Source: JAHEIJ01 sp040235565
GTDB taxonomy: Bacteria; Pseudomonadota; Gammaproteobacteria; UBA6429; Thiohalophilaceae
Assembly: GCA_040235565.1 (NCBI GenBank)
Contig: JBECLA010000043.1
Location: 1-64,000, forward strand
Length of the DNA stretch: 64,000 nucleotides
Reading direction: 5' to 3'
The notes under the pieces: model-generated
The model's database searches: none
Told to the model about the DNA's origin: nothing
The model's input: only the letters and a program-made list of their open reading frames with translations
Shown here: positions 27,450-36,443 of the stretch, one piece after another
Layout of the letters: each line of letters begins with the position of its first letter
Numbering within the stretch: the stretch's first letter is position 1
Made by a program: the position numbers and the translations under genes

Positions 27450-28073
27450 TCAGCTTTCACCCCAGCGGGGTAATAATGAGTGTTCGATGTGCATATGATC
27501 CAGAATCCGGGCCACAATAAAATCCACCAGATCATCCATTGTTTGTGGATGATGATAGAAACCCGGATTAGCCGGCAAAATGGTCGCTCCCGCGCGCGCC
27601 AGTTTGAGCATGTTTTCCAGATGTATGACAGAAAATGGCGTTTCCCGCACCACCAGAATCAGCTTGCGCTGTTCTTTCAGCATCACATCGGCAGCCCGTT
27701 CCATCAGATTGTCACTATTACCATTCGCAATTGCGGCAAGCGTCCCTGTCGTACAGGGACAGACGACCATGTGCCGGGCCTGATGGGAACCACTGGCAAT
27801 CGGTGCCGTCCAGTCCTCACGACTGAATACCGTCAACAGTGAGGCATCTGTCTGAAAGTGTTCGCTGATAAACTGCCTCATGTCTGATGGTCTCGGGGGA
27901 ATATCCAGCGGGGTTTCCATTGCCAGTACCAGTTGTGCCGCCTTGGAGACCAGCAAATACACCGGATAGCCACTCTTTAATAGCACTTCCAGCAGGCGCA
28001 GGCCATAAGCCGCTCCGGAGGCGCCGGTCATGGCAATGATGATTGGGGCTGGTGACTGTACTTCCGTGCTCAT
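27450..28073 (-). CDS. ubiX: Flavin prenyltransferase UbiX
   Basis: 207 aa. Makes prenylated FMN, cofactor of the UbiD decarboxylase in ubiquinone synthesis. The flavin-binding MTGASGAAYGLRLLEVLL is at the N-terminus, then CPCTTGTLAAIANGNSDNLM and the RETPFS motif. Full length. Follows mpl by 21 bp in the same direction, so probably one transcript with mpl and the membrane protein upstream. Confidence 0.95.
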   Translation of the reverse strand: MSTEVQSPAPIIIAMTGASGAAYGLRLLEVLLKSGYPVYLLVSKAAQLVLAMETPLDIPPRPSDMRQFISEHFQTDASLLTVFSREDWTAPIASGSHQARHMVVCPCTTGTLAAIANGNSDNLMERAADVMLKEQRKLILVVRETPFSVIHLENMLKLARAGATILPANPGFYHHPQTMDDLVDFIVARILDHMHIEHSLLPRWGES

Positions 28074-28094
28074 GTCTTTCTTGTTTTTAATCAG

Positions 28095-29474
28095 CTAGTC
28101 CGGTTGATGCGGTGATAATGCTTCCAGCAGCCGGATATGAATATTCTCAAATCCACCGTTACTCATGATCAATATGTGGCTACCCGGAGTAGCCTGTTGG
28201 ACAACAGCATCAATTATCGCGGCGGTAGTTTTGAATTGTTGTGCTTTGCCATTCAGTGAGTCAACTATAGCAGTCATATCCCAGTCCATCTCGTTGGGTT
28301 TAAATAACATGACTCGATCAGCGGCCCGCAATGCCGCCGCCAACTGGTTTGTATGCACTCCCATTCGCATGGTATTGGAGCGTGGTTCCAGGATCGCCAG
28401 GATCGGGGCATCGCCGACTGCTTTACGTAATCCCGTCAGGGTTGTCGCGATTGCAGTCGGGTGATGCGCAAAGTCATCATAGACCGTTACGCCATTTATC
28501 TTGCCGCGAATTTCCATACGCCGCCTGATTCCTGTAAATTGTCCCAGACTCTCAATCGCCAGGCTGGTTGGTACACCGGCATGGCGCGCCGCCGCAATCG
28601 CAGCCAGGGCATTCAACATATTATGTTCGCCAATTAATTGCCAATTCACTACACCTTGCTTTTCGGTATTTAAACAGACTTCAAATTGATGATAATCGTC
28701 AGCCAGTGGTTTGGCGTCCCACCCAACCTGATTGCTTTGTGCGAAGTTCTCTACCGGTGTCCAGCATCCCCGCTGCAACACCTCGGGTAAGTTCTCATCA
28801 TCCTGATTGCTGATGATCAAACCGTTACCCGGTACGGTGCGGACTAAATGATGAAACTGTACCTTGATTGCTTCCAGGTCCGGGAAGATATCCGCGTGAT
28901 CAAATTCCAGATTATTGAGAATCAGGGTGCGTGGCCGGTAATGAATAAACTTGGAGCGCTTGTCAAAAAAGGCGGTATCATATTCATCCGCTTCCACCAC
29001 AAAAAACGGGGCACTCCCAAGACGCGCCGAAACCCCGAAGTTACCGGGGATACCACCAATCAGATAACCGGGGCTGAGACCGTTGGCCTCGAGTATCCAG
29101 GCTAGTAAACTTGCTGTGGTTGTTTTGCCATGCGTTCCGGCCACGCCTAATACCCAGCGTGATGACAACACATGCTCTGCCAGCCACTGGGGCCCTGAGA
29201 TATATGGCAGACCCTGTGCCAACACATGCTCAACTGCCGGGTTGCCACGCGAAAGGGCATTACCAATCACCACCAAATCGGGAGGGGGGTCGAGATGTGC
29301 CGGTTCATACCCCTCACACAGCTTGATACCTTGTGCTTCCAACTGGGTGCTCATAGGAGGATAAACATTGGCATCTGATCCACTCACACTGTAGCCGAGT
29401 TCGCGGGCCAGTAAGGCCAATCCACCCATAAACGTACCGCAGATACCAAGAATATGTATATGCACTTCAACCAC
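28095..29474 (-). CDS. mpl: UDP-MurNAc:L-Ala-gamma-D-Glu-meso-DAP ligase
   Basis: 459 aa. Reattaches recycled murein tripeptide to UDP-MurNAc in the cytoplasm. Mur-ligase layout: N-terminal HILGICGTFMGGLALLAREL, ATP loop GVAGTHGKTTTASLLAWIL, middle EADEYDTAFFDKRSKF, and C-terminal YDDFAHHPTAI. Together with anmK and the M23 peptidase elsewhere in the window it shows a complete recycling capacity. The start overlaps the membrane gene upstream by 8 bp. Confidence 0.95.
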   Translation of the reverse strand: MVEVHIHILGICGTFMGGLALLARELGYSVSGSDANVYPPMSTQLEAQGIKLCEGYEPAHLDPPPDLVVIGNALSRGNPAVEHVLAQGLPYISGPQWLAEHVLSSRWVLGVAGTHGKTTTASLLAWILEANGLSPGYLIGGIPGNFGVSARLGSAPFFVVEADEYDTAFFDKRSKFIHYRPRTLILNNLEFDHADIFPDLEAIKVQFHHLVRTVPGNGLIISNQDDENLPEVLQRGCWTPVENFAQSNQVGWDAKPLADDYHQFEVCLNTEKQGVVNWQLIGEHNMLNALAAIAAARHAGVPTSLAIESLGQFTGIRRRMEIRGKINGVTVYDDFAHHPTAIATTLTGLRKAVGDAPILAILEPRSNTMRMGVHTNQLAAALRAADRVMLFKPNEMDWDMTAIVDSLNGKAQQFKTTAAIIDAVVQQATPGSHILIMSNGGFENIHIRLLEALSPHQPD

Positions 29475-29982
29475 TCACAGGCAACATAAAGTCAACAATT
29501 TTGATACTTAACATAAAATAACCAAAAGCCAGCAATCCTGCCAACAAAAACCCGATGGATAAAGCATGTCGTAAAATATGGGCTGTAATCAGCAAACTCC
29601 AGATATTCAATAACAATAAGATTAAACCGAAAAAGCCCGGGTCGTTTGCGATGCGGCTGACAATTAGCAAAACCGGCAATGCGAACAAACTGATAATAAT
29701 TCCGGTTCCAAGCAACGTGGTCAGACTCTGAAGTATACGCGCCCGATATCCCATTACCACCAACAGCGCGGAGAGGCTCCCCAGTAAAAACAGCGTATGC
29801 AGACTGACCACCAGGATAACCAAAGCGAACATAACGTTTGGCAGGGCTATATTGAGGTTCAGGTTATCAACAACAAATCCCGACACCAGCAACAATAAGA
29901 ACAAACCTGGTGAATAAGGAACATCCTGTGGCGCTTTCTGGAACAGGCAAATTTCCCAAAATATACGAAGTAGCTCAGGCAT
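29467..29982 (-). CDS. Hypothetical multi-pass membrane protein
   Basis: 171 aa, not recognised beyond a possible similarity to Yip1-like proteins. About five hydrophobic segments (around 25-45, 48-75, 85-110, 115-140, 143-165) and almost no charged loops. The N-terminus ELLRIFWEICLFQKAPQDVP is cytoplasmic by charge. It overlaps mpl by 8 bp, so it is translated with a cell-wall recycling enzyme; whether it shares that job is unknown. Confidence 0.7.
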   Translation of the reverse strand: MPELLRIFWEICLFQKAPQDVPYSPGLFLLLLVSGFVVDNLNLNIALPNVMFALVILVVSLHTLFLLGSLSALLVVMGYRARILQSLTTLLGTGIIISLFALPVLLIVSRIANDPGFFGLILLLLNIWSLLITAHILRHALSIGFLLAGLLAFGYFMLSIKIVDFMLPVSG

Positions 29983-30102
29983 ATTATTTATATTAAATGT
30001 CTGGACAAAATAAATCAGGTAGACACTATTTCATCTAAGACCCATCATACCTTAAGATAATACCCGGACAGAACTCTCTCTCGCTAAAACTACCGCAGTC
30101 TG

Positions 30103-31281
30103 ATGACAAACAAACGAAAGCCCAATGAAATGCGCTACGTCGACACCCCCCAGGCATTGACACAGTTATGTCAGGAATTGCAAGCAGCCAAGGTGATTGC
30201 CGTCGACACGGAATTTATCCGCGAAAAAACCTACTATGCCAAATTGTGTTTATTACAGGTAGCCAGTGACTCGGTAGTTGCCTGTGTGGACCCCCTTGCA
30301 ATAGATAGTCTTGATCAATTGCTGGCCATTCTTTACAACTCCGATAAATTGAAATTGTTTCATGCGGCATGGCAGGATCTGGAAATTTTCTACGACCAAT
30401 GGGGCCGTGTCCCGGCACCGGTCTTTGATACACAGATTGCCGCGGCCCTACTCGGGTTCAGTGATCAGATAGGCTATGCCAATCTGGTAGAACAGTTACT
30501 CCATGTTGAACTGGACAAGTCGGCTGTCCGGACCGATTGGGCGCAACGCCCCCTGTCAGCACAACAGCTTTCCTATGCAGCGGATGATGTGCACTATCTG
30601 TTAAAACTCTACCCAGTTATCGAGCAGCGACTTGGCGAACTGGGCCGAAATAACTGGCTGGATGAAGATTTTAAAGCGCTGACTGATTCTGACAACTATG
30701 CCAAATCGCCCGAAACCGCCTGGCAACGGATCAAAGGCTATGGTCGATTGAAACCCCGTCAACTTGCAGTGTTACAAGGTCTTGCTACCTGGCGTGAACA
30801 GCAGGCCGAGCGTCGTAACAAACCACGCAAATGGATTCTGTCAGATGATCTGCTCCTCACTCTCGCAAGGCAACTCCCGACCAATGCAGCAAAATTGGCA
30901 AAGCTACGCGGTCTCTCACCGACTCAGCTCAATCAGTTTGGTGAAGCACTGGTTACTGAGATCAATAAGGTGTTGACATTACCTCAGGATGCCTGGCCGG
31001 AAATAACCCAGACAGCACGTCTCACCCCGGAGCAGGATTGTCTGGCCGATACCCTGATGGCCTATTTACGCTTACTGGGGCAACAAAACCAGATTAGTCC
31101 TGCGAGCCTTGCGACTCGCAAGGAAATTGAAAAACTTGTTCGTGGTCGACGAGATATTCCTTTATTACACGGTTGGCGGGGTCACATCGTTGGTAATCCA
31201 TTGCTTGAACTTATCAATGGTAAAATTGCTTTATCCGTTAGGGACGGTAAGGTACATGCCGTGTTAACCGATAATGGCTAA
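30103..31281 (+). CDS. rnd: Ribonuclease D
   Basis: 392 aa. 3'-5' exoribonuclease trimming tRNA precursors and other stable RNA. DEDD motifs: Exo I VIAVDTEFIREKTYY, Exo II FHAAWQDLEIFYDQW, Exo III QLSYAADDVHYLLKLY. HRDC domains follow (first about 210-285, starting GRLKPRQLAVLQGLATWREQ). An ATG nine codons later (MRYVDTP) is an alternative start. The cardiolipin-synthase-like gene starts 5 bp after its stop. Confidence 0.95.
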   Translation: MTNKRKPNEMRYVDTPQALTQLCQELQAAKVIAVDTEFIREKTYYAKLCLLQVASDSVVACVDPLAIDSLDQLLAILYNSDKLKLFHAAWQDLEIFYDQWGRVPAPVFDTQIAAALLGFSDQIGYANLVEQLLHVELDKSAVRTDWAQRPLSAQQLSYAADDVHYLLKLYPVIEQRLGELGRNNWLDEDFKALTDSDNYAKSPETAWQRIKGYGRLKPRQLAVLQGLATWREQQAERRNKPRKWILSDDLLLTLARQLPTNAAKLAKLRGLSPTQLNQFGEALVTEINKVLTLPQDAWPEITQTARLTPEQDCLADTLMAYLRLLGQQNQISPASLATRKEIEKLVRGRRDIPLLHGWRGHIVGNPLLELINGKIALSVRDGKVHAVLTDNG

Positions 31282-31286
31282 GAGTC

Positions 31287-32486
31287 ATGCCTGTCAACGC
31301 TGTCACCAATAACAAGCAAAAAAAATATCGTTACCCATGGCGTCAAGGAGGGCATTATCATCTGCTGATCGATGGCCCCCAGTTTTTTCCCGTCATGCTG
31401 GATGCAATTGAAGCCGCGACAAAATTTGTTTTCCTGGAAACCTATTTAATGGAATCCGGCAAAATCGCTGATCGCTTTGTCTCTGCCATGATCAAGGCAC
31501 GCCAGCGAGGCGTCAAAGTTTTCATGCTATTGGATGACTATGGCAGCTATTACCTGAAAGCGGAAGATCGGCACCATTTATGGGAAGCGGGTATCCAGTT
31601 GGTTTTTTATAATCCGACCAGTCTTCGCAAGCTGTATCAGAACCTGTTCCGTGATCACCGCAAGCTTTTACTGGTAGATAACAAGCTCGCCTTTGTTGGT
31701 GGTGCCGGTCTGTCTGATGATTTTATGCAACCTTCCCATTCTGTGTTGAACTGGCATGAAGTCATGCTGCAAGTGGAAGGCCCTGTGATTCAGGACTGGT
31801 TTGATTTATTCAGTCGTACCTGGCAGTTGGCAAGCTTATCCCCTTGCCCCGTATCGGCAAGCCCGCCGCCAGTAATGACCGAAGATCAGTTAGGTCGGGT
31901 CAGTATTGCAGAAGGTTTTGGTCGGCAGGAAATCAACCGTTCCCTGATTAAACGCTGTCGCGGTGCGGAAAGGCGAATCTGGATCAGTACACCCTATTTT
32001 ATTATTTCACGCAAATTGCGTCACATACTCCGCCGCGCGGCGAGACATGGAATTGATGTCAGGGTCCTGGTACCGGGACCGATCAGTGATCACCCCTGGG
32101 TCAGCCACGCCAGTCGTGGTTACTACACGCGACTATTGCGTCAGGGAGTACGAATATTTGAATACCAGCCGCGTTTTCTGCACGCCAAAATACAGCTTTG
32201 CGATAACTGGGTATCGATTGGTTCCAGCAACCTGGACCGCTGGAATCAACACTGGAACCTGGATGCCAACCAGGAAGTGGATGATCCCCAATTTGCTGCC
32301 CGTATCGAGACGTTATTCCTGAAGAATTTTGCACAAAGTGTGGAAATCCGTTTTCAGGACTGGCTCATTCGATCTCGTTGGCAACGCTTGCGTGAATGGT
32401 TCTGGGGCCGCTTTGTGCATTTGCTCGAGCTGGTCGGCCGACGACATCTTAAACAACGAAAAAGATCACATCAAATAAAGCCTTAG
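31287..32486 (+). CDS. Cardiolipin synthase ClsB-like phospholipase D family protein
   Basis: 399 aa with two HKD motifs: FRDHRKLLLVDNKLAFVGGA (about 125-144) and FLHAKIQLCDNWVSIGSSN (about 290-310). It lacks the N-terminal membrane helices of ClsA and opens with a soluble YRYPWRQGGHYHLLIDGPQ, as ClsB does. Expected to make cardiolipin from phosphatidylglycerol or phosphatidylethanolamine at the inner face of the membrane. The spacing implies co-transcription with rnd. Confidence 0.9.
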   Translation: MPVNAVTNNKQKKYRYPWRQGGHYHLLIDGPQFFPVMLDAIEAATKFVFLETYLMESGKIADRFVSAMIKARQRGVKVFMLLDDYGSYYLKAEDRHHLWEAGIQLVFYNPTSLRKLYQNLFRDHRKLLLVDNKLAFVGGAGLSDDFMQPSHSVLNWHEVMLQVEGPVIQDWFDLFSRTWQLASLSPCPVSASPPPVMTEDQLGRVSIAEGFGRQEINRSLIKRCRGAERRIWISTPYFIISRKLRHILRRAARHGIDVRVLVPGPISDHPWVSHASRGYYTRLLRQGVRIFEYQPRFLHAKIQLCDNWVSIGSSNLDRWNQHWNLDANQEVDDPQFAARIETLFLKNFAQSVEIRFQDWLIRSRWQRLREWFWGRFVHLLELVGRRHLKQRKRSHQIKP

Positions 32487-32493
32487 AAAACAA

Positions 32494-32518
32494 GAAAGGG
32501 GAACAAAGTCCCCCTTTC
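32494..32518. terminator. Bidirectional terminator between cls-like gene and adk
   Basis: An AAAGGGGA / TCCCC(C)TTT hairpin with flanking A and T runs lies in the 42-bp gap between two convergent genes. It can stop both transcripts. Confidence 0.7.
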
Positions 32519-32528
32519 CTGGCTTTGC

Positions 32529-33488
32529 CTAGCGGCGCCGCGATTTTTTCTTCGCCACCTTCTTCTTGGCCTTTTTCTTCGCGACCTTCTTCTTGGCGGC
32601 CTTCTTCTTGGCCTTTTTCTTCGTCACCTTCTTCTTGGCGGCTTTCTTGGTCACGTTTTTCTTGGTGGCTTTCTTCTTGCTCGTGGTTTTCTTTTTCGCG
32701 GCTTTTTTCCTGGCCGGTTTCTTCTTGGCGACTTTCTTTTTAGCCTTTTTCTTGGTGACTTTTTTCTTGGCCGGAGCAGTTTTCCTGGCGGGTTCTGTGG
32801 CAACAGGTTGTTCAGCCACTGTCGCAGGGGCTTGCTCGACGGGAAGCGTATCCAGGATACGTTCTATCGCGGCAAAAATCTGTTCGATCTCACCGACACC
32901 CTGGACGGTACGCAGAATACCATGCCGGCGATAATATTCTATCAATGGCGCGGTTTGTGCCTCATACACCTTGAGGCGTTGACTGACCGTGGCTTCATTG
33001 TCATCCGCGCGCTGGGTCAGCTCGCCACCGCATTTATCACAGCGTCCCTCGATTCGTGTGGGTGAGGTGAAGACATTGAAGATTGCCCCGCATTGACTAC
33101 AGGTACGACGGCCAGTGAGACGCTGCATGAGGATATTAAAATCCACATCGATCAACAGGCTGACCTGCAATGGTTTACCCATGTCAGTCAATAATCTGTC
33201 CAGTGACTCGGCCTGGGGAATATTGCGGGGGAATCCATCCAGAATGAAACCTTTTTCGGCATCCGGTTTCGAAAGTCGCTCCCGAATCATCCCCAGCACG
33301 ATATCATCGGACACCAGTTGACCGGCGTCCATCGCGGTCTTGGCCCGCATCCCCAACGGCGTGCCAGCCGCAACAGCTTCACGTAATAAATCACCGGTGG
33401 AAATCTGGGGGATACCGTATTTTTCAACGAGTAATTTAGCCTGGGTGCCTTTCCCGCCACCGGGGGCACCAATTAATACGATTCTCAT
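32529..33488 (-). CDS. adk: Adenylate kinase with histone-like lysine-rich C-terminal tail
   Basis: 319 aa from the ATG at 33488, which has AGGA upstream; a longer frame to 33554 has no homology. Residues 1-217 are a complete adenylate kinase: P-loop GAPGGGKGT, DGFPRNIPQAE, and a LID with four zinc-type Cys (CSQCGAIF, CDKCGG). Residues about 218-319 are low-complexity, built on KKKVAKKKAKKK units and ending KKKSRRR, like the tails of AlgP and histone H1. Such a tail should bind DNA or RNA. A second, tail-less adk is at 47475. Which is the housekeeping enzyme is unclear. Confidence 0.93.
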   Translation of the reverse strand: MRIVLIGAPGGGKGTQAKLLVEKYGIPQISTGDLLREAVAAGTPLGMRAKTAMDAGQLVSDDIVLGMIRERLSKPDAEKGFILDGFPRNIPQAESLDRLLTDMGKPLQVSLLIDVDFNILMQRLTGRRTCSQCGAIFNVFTSPTRIEGRCDKCGGELTQRADDNEATVSQRLKVYEAQTAPLIEYYRRHGILRTVQGVGEIEQIFAAIERILDTLPVEQAPATVAEQPVATEPARKTAPAKKKVTKKKAKKKVAKKKPARKKAAKKKTTSKKKATKKNVTKKAAKKKVTKKKAKKKAAKKKVAKKKAKKKVAKKKSRRR

Positions 33489-33752
33489 TGTTATCCTGCT
33501 CCCTTGACTGTTTGTTGTTGAACGCGCGTGGCATCCGATAACAGACTGCCACACCGTATACCCGCATATGCGATTAAACCTAATGCCTGATATTCAGTTA
33601 GTCAACGTGGATCTCTGGTAATTTTGACGCTTATTAGAACTTTGTGTTTCTAAATTATGTTGTATCACCGTAATAATGCACCGAACCGTATGTGTTCAGA
33701 GGCTATGCGGCTGCGGCGAAAAGACCAATGGATTCTGTTTTGGCTTTGACAC

Positions 33753-33761
33753 TGCTAGAAT
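33753..33761 (+). promoter_or_regulatory. Possible extended -10 promoter for ppa
   Basis: TGC-TAGAAT matches the extended -10 pattern TGNTATAAT in five of six hexamer positions, 55 bp before the ppa start. No good -35 is seen. The rest of the 327-bp gap between adk and ppa shows nothing else I can name. Confidence 0.35.
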
Positions 33762-33815
33762 AGCCGGCTTTTTCAGTAGCCCGATTTTCTGATTAAAACC
33801 CGCTGAGGCAACCAC

Positions 33816-34364
33816 ATGAACCTGGATAGAGTAGGCCCGGGCAAAAACGTCCCCGATGAAATCAATGTCATCATTGAAATACCGGCCCACAGCGACCCGG
33901 TCAAATACGAAGTCGACAAAGAGACCGGCGCGATGTTCGTGGACCGATTTATGAACACCGCGATGCATTACCCCTGTAATTATGGCTATATTCCTCACAC
34001 TCTGTCAGAAGACGGCGATCCGGTCGATGTCCTGGTGGTCACACCCATCCCCTTGATCAGCGGCTCAGTGATCATCTGCCGTGTTGTTGGGATGCTGAAT
34101 ATGGTGGATGAATCCGGCCCCGATGCCAAACTACTGGCAGTGCCGGTCGATAAACTCTGCAAACTTTACTGCGAGGTCCGGACACCGGGGGACATGCCGC
34201 CCATGCTACTGGACCAGATTGCGCACTTTTTCGAGCATTACAAGGATCTGGAGGAAGGCAAGTGGGTTAACGTCGAAGGGTGGTCTGATACCGCAGCAGC
34301 CCGACAGGAGATCCTCGAATCCATCAGGCGCTACCAGCAGGCGCCCGAAAAACCCTGTTTCTAG
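33816..34364 (+). CDS. ppa: Inorganic pyrophosphatase
   Basis: 182 aa. Soluble family I enzyme, hydrolyses PPi released by biosynthesis. Signatures: VIIEIPAHSDPVKYEVDK, the YPCNYGYIP segment, and the metal-binding DGDPVDVLVV. Length matches bacterial hexameric Ppa. Followed 14 bp later by the YfcE-like gene, possibly one transcript. Confidence 0.97.
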   Translation: MNLDRVGPGKNVPDEINVIIEIPAHSDPVKYEVDKETGAMFVDRFMNTAMHYPCNYGYIPHTLSEDGDPVDVLVVTPIPLISGSVIICRVVGMLNMVDESGPDAKLLAVPVDKLCKLYCEVRTPGDMPPMLLDQIAHFFEHYKDLEEGKWVNVEGWSDTAAARQEILESIRRYQQAPEKPCF

Positions 34365-34378
34365 CCAGGTGCAGCACG

Positions 34379-34921
34379 ATGAAAATATGTGTCATTTCTG
34401 ATAGCCACGATAATCGTTTCCTGATGGCGGCTGCCGTCAAGGACGCCAAGTACCATGGCGCGGAAGCGGTGTTGCATTGCGGCGATGTGGTCGCCCCGAC
34501 CACCTTGCGGATTCTCAATCCGCTGGGCCTGCCAGTCCACGTGATTCACGGCAACAATACGGGAGATGTGTTCACACTCGCCAAGCTGTCACATGACCCC
34601 GACAGTGTGATCCACTATCACGGTCAGGATGCCGGCATTGAACTGGCTGGTCGCCGTATCTTTATCGTCCACTACCCACACTATGCCCGTGCCATGGCGA
34701 CTACCGGCGAATGGGACATTGTCTGCTGCGGTCATGATCATCGTGCCGAAATCGATCACATCCTCAATGTCCGCAACCGTGAAACCCTGTTTATCAACCC
34801 GGGCACCGTGGGCGGTGTCGGCGCGGCCCCCACCTATGTAATGGGAGATCTGGACAGCCTGGATTTTGAAATCCATGATGTCCCGAATCCCGAGGGACGA
34901 GGTACTAGGGGCGAGGGATGA
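34379..34921 (+). CDS. YfcE/MJ0936-type metallophosphodiesterase
   Basis: 180 aa. Calcineurin-like phosphoesterase: ISDSHDN (metal site 1), HCGDVVAPTT, HGNNTG, and late CGHDHRAE and NPGTVGG. Closest in plan to YfcE, a manganese phosphodiesterase of unknown cell substrate. The last ten residues (PEGRGTRGEG) are not part of the fold: they are translated from the repeat that starts at 34892, so this C-terminus was added or replaced by the repeat. Confidence 0.9.
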   Translation: MKICVISDSHDNRFLMAAAVKDAKYHGAEAVLHCGDVVAPTTLRILNPLGLPVHVIHGNNTGDVFTLAKLSHDPDSVIHYHGQDAGIELAGRRIFIVHYPHYARAMATTGEWDIVCCGHDHRAEIDHILNVRNRETLFINPGTVGGVGAAPTYVMGDLDSLDFEIHDVPNPEGRGTRGEG

Positions 34922-35068
34922 GGGACGAGTTGCTAGGGACGAGAGAAAACGGGAACAACGGATATAGATAGCTTTTTTCTACGAAGAATGGCTCACTTAT
35001 TTAATTATTGTCTTCCTTAAAATCTCGATCAACCGCTGTTCCTCGTCACTCGTCCCTAGCAACTCGTC
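34892..35068. repeat. Repeat element with perfect 20-bp inverted arms
   Basis: Left arm GACGAGTTGCTAGGGACGAG (34924-34943) and right arm CTCGTCCCTAGCAACTCGTC (35049-35068) are exact reverse complements 105 bp apart. Inner segments (GGAACAACGG near 34950; CCGCTGTTCC near 35032) also pair imperfectly. The left side is preceded by more GAGGGACGAG units (34892-34920), shared with the tyrS region. It lies between convergent genes, so the transcript could fold into a long hairpin. No reading frame lies inside. Confidence 0.75.
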
Positions 35069-35075
35069 ACTGCTC

Positions 35076-35507
35076 TCAAGTATTTTTCTCCACCCAGCGG
35101 CTGCCCTGTACGAGGGTCTCCTTTTTCCAGAACGGTGCCCGCGACTTCAGCTCTTCCATCAGGTAGCGATTGGCTTCATAGGCGGCGGCGCGGTGCGCCG
35201 ACCAGACTGCGACCACCACAATCGGCTCATTCGGCGACACATCCCCCACCCGGTGAATGATCAAGGAATCGATCAGGTCCCAGCGTTGTTTGGCTTCCCG
35301 ACTGATTTTTTCCAGATACTGTTCGGTCATTTCCGGATAATGTTCCAGGGTCATGGCCCGGATTTCATCACCCTCGTTGAAATCCCGCATACTGCCAACG
35401 AACACCGCGGTCGCACCGTATTTCCCGTCCGCCTGGAGTACCTCGCGCTGATAAGCACTCACCTCCTGGTAGGGATCAAAATCCTGGTTACGGATTTCAA
35501 CCGTCAT
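35076..35507 (-). CDS. moaE: Molybdopterin synthase catalytic subunit
   Basis: 143 aa. Inserts sulfur into precursor Z (cPMP) with MoaD to form molybdopterin. Family motifs: GATAVFVGSMRDFNEGDEI, LEHYPEMTEQYLEKI, HRVGDVSPNEPIVVVAVWSA, and the C-terminal Lys-rich site RAPFWKKETLVQGSRWVE. One base separates its start codon from the moaD stop, so both are made from one message. Confidence 0.96.
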   Translation of the reverse strand: MTVEIRNQDFDPYQEVSAYQREVLQADGKYGATAVFVGSMRDFNEGDEIRAMTLEHYPEMTEQYLEKISREAKQRWDLIDSLIIHRVGDVSPNEPIVVVAVWSAHRAAAYEANRYLMEELKSRAPFWKKETLVQGSRWVEKNT

Positions 35508-35508
35508 T

Positions 35509-35742
35509 TCAGCCTCCGGTTACCGGTGGGAAAAAGGCAACTTCATCACCCTCCACGACGGGATGGTTGGCATCGACATAGTCCATATTGACTGCCATCA
35601 GGGTGTTCGCCGGCATGGGTCGTCCGCCACTGGCCAGTTCCCAGACGTCCTGCACCGAACTCACGGTCTGGCTTTCCACACTTGTATCAGCCTTTCCGAC
35701 CTGTTCGCGCAAACTGGCAAAAAACTTTACTGCTATGCTCAT
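35509..35742 (-). CDS. moaD: Molybdopterin synthase sulfur carrier subunit
   Basis: 77 aa from the ATG at 35742; the longer open frame upstream has no homology. Ubiquitin-like protein ending in the GG needed for thiocarboxylation (FFPPVTGG). The start MSIAVKFFASLREQVGK and the middle MAVNMDYVDANHPVVEGDEV are typical. Divergent from moaC, 93 bp away, giving a shared control region. Confidence 0.95.
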   Translation of the reverse strand: MSIAVKFFASLREQVGKADTSVESQTVSSVQDVWELASGGRPMPANTLMAVNMDYVDANHPVVEGDEVAFFPPVTGG

Positions 35743-35835
35743 GGTTCTCCGATCCGGATTCGATTGCGATTCAGGGGGAAGCGAGCCTATCATGTTCATC
35801 CGATTCTCCCAACTTCCTGTTCTAAGTATAGTGGT

Positions 35836-36318
35836 ATGAGTAAACTGACTCATTTCAATGCCGAAGGTGAAGCCCACATGGTTGACGTGGGCAATAAGGC
35901 GTCGACCCGGCGAATCGCCGTCGCGGAAGGGTATATCGCAATGCAACCCGATACGCTCGATCTCATCCTGCGCGGCGAACACAAGAAAGGCGACGTCCTC
36001 GGTGTGGCACGCATTGCCGGGATCATGGCAGCCAAGCGGACGGCCGACTTGATCCCCCTGTGTCATCCTCTGATGCTGACCCGCGTGGAAGTGGAATTCC
36101 ATCCCGATTCACAGCAACGCCGGGTCCTTTGCCAGGCCAGCGTGGAAACCCTGGGGCAAACAGGGGTGGAAATGGAAGCGTTGACCGCGGTACAGATCGC
36201 CTTGCTCACGATTTATGACATGTGCAAAGCCGTGGATCGGGGTATGCGCATGGGCGATATCCAGTTGATGGAAAAACGGGGCGGAAAGTCCGGTCATTGG
36301 CGACGAGGCGCAGACTGA
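35836..36318 (+). CDS. moaC: Cyclic pyranopterin monophosphate synthase accessory protein
   Basis: 160 aa from the ATG at 35836. Works with MoaA to turn GTP into cPMP, the first molybdenum cofactor step. Conserved segments: MVDVGNKASTRRIAVAEG, KGDVLGVARIAGIMAAKRT, LIPLCHPLMLT, and the catalytic Lys/Asp stretch TIYDMCKAVDRGM. MoaA is not in the window. Divergently transcribed from moaD/moaE. Confidence 0.96.
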   Translation: MSKLTHFNAEGEAHMVDVGNKASTRRIAVAEGYIAMQPDTLDLILRGEHKKGDVLGVARIAGIMAAKRTADLIPLCHPLMLTRVEVEFHPDSQQRRVLCQASVETLGQTGVEMEALTAVQIALLTIYDMCKAVDRGMRMGDIQLMEKRGGKSGHWRRGAD

Positions 36319-36443
36319 TTCACCGCCCCATCATTGTCGTCACTCGTACTTCTACCTGCAAATGTATTGTGACTTGCTATACTTGATACTCACACTAAAG
36401 TATTAAACAGCCAGGAAGGCTCTACTCTAGCAGGTATAGGGTC

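Noticed and set aside
32525..32934. Phe- and Ser-rich frames on the plus strand opposite adk
   Set aside because: They are the reverse complement of the Lys-rich tail; the composition is forced by the AAG repeats.
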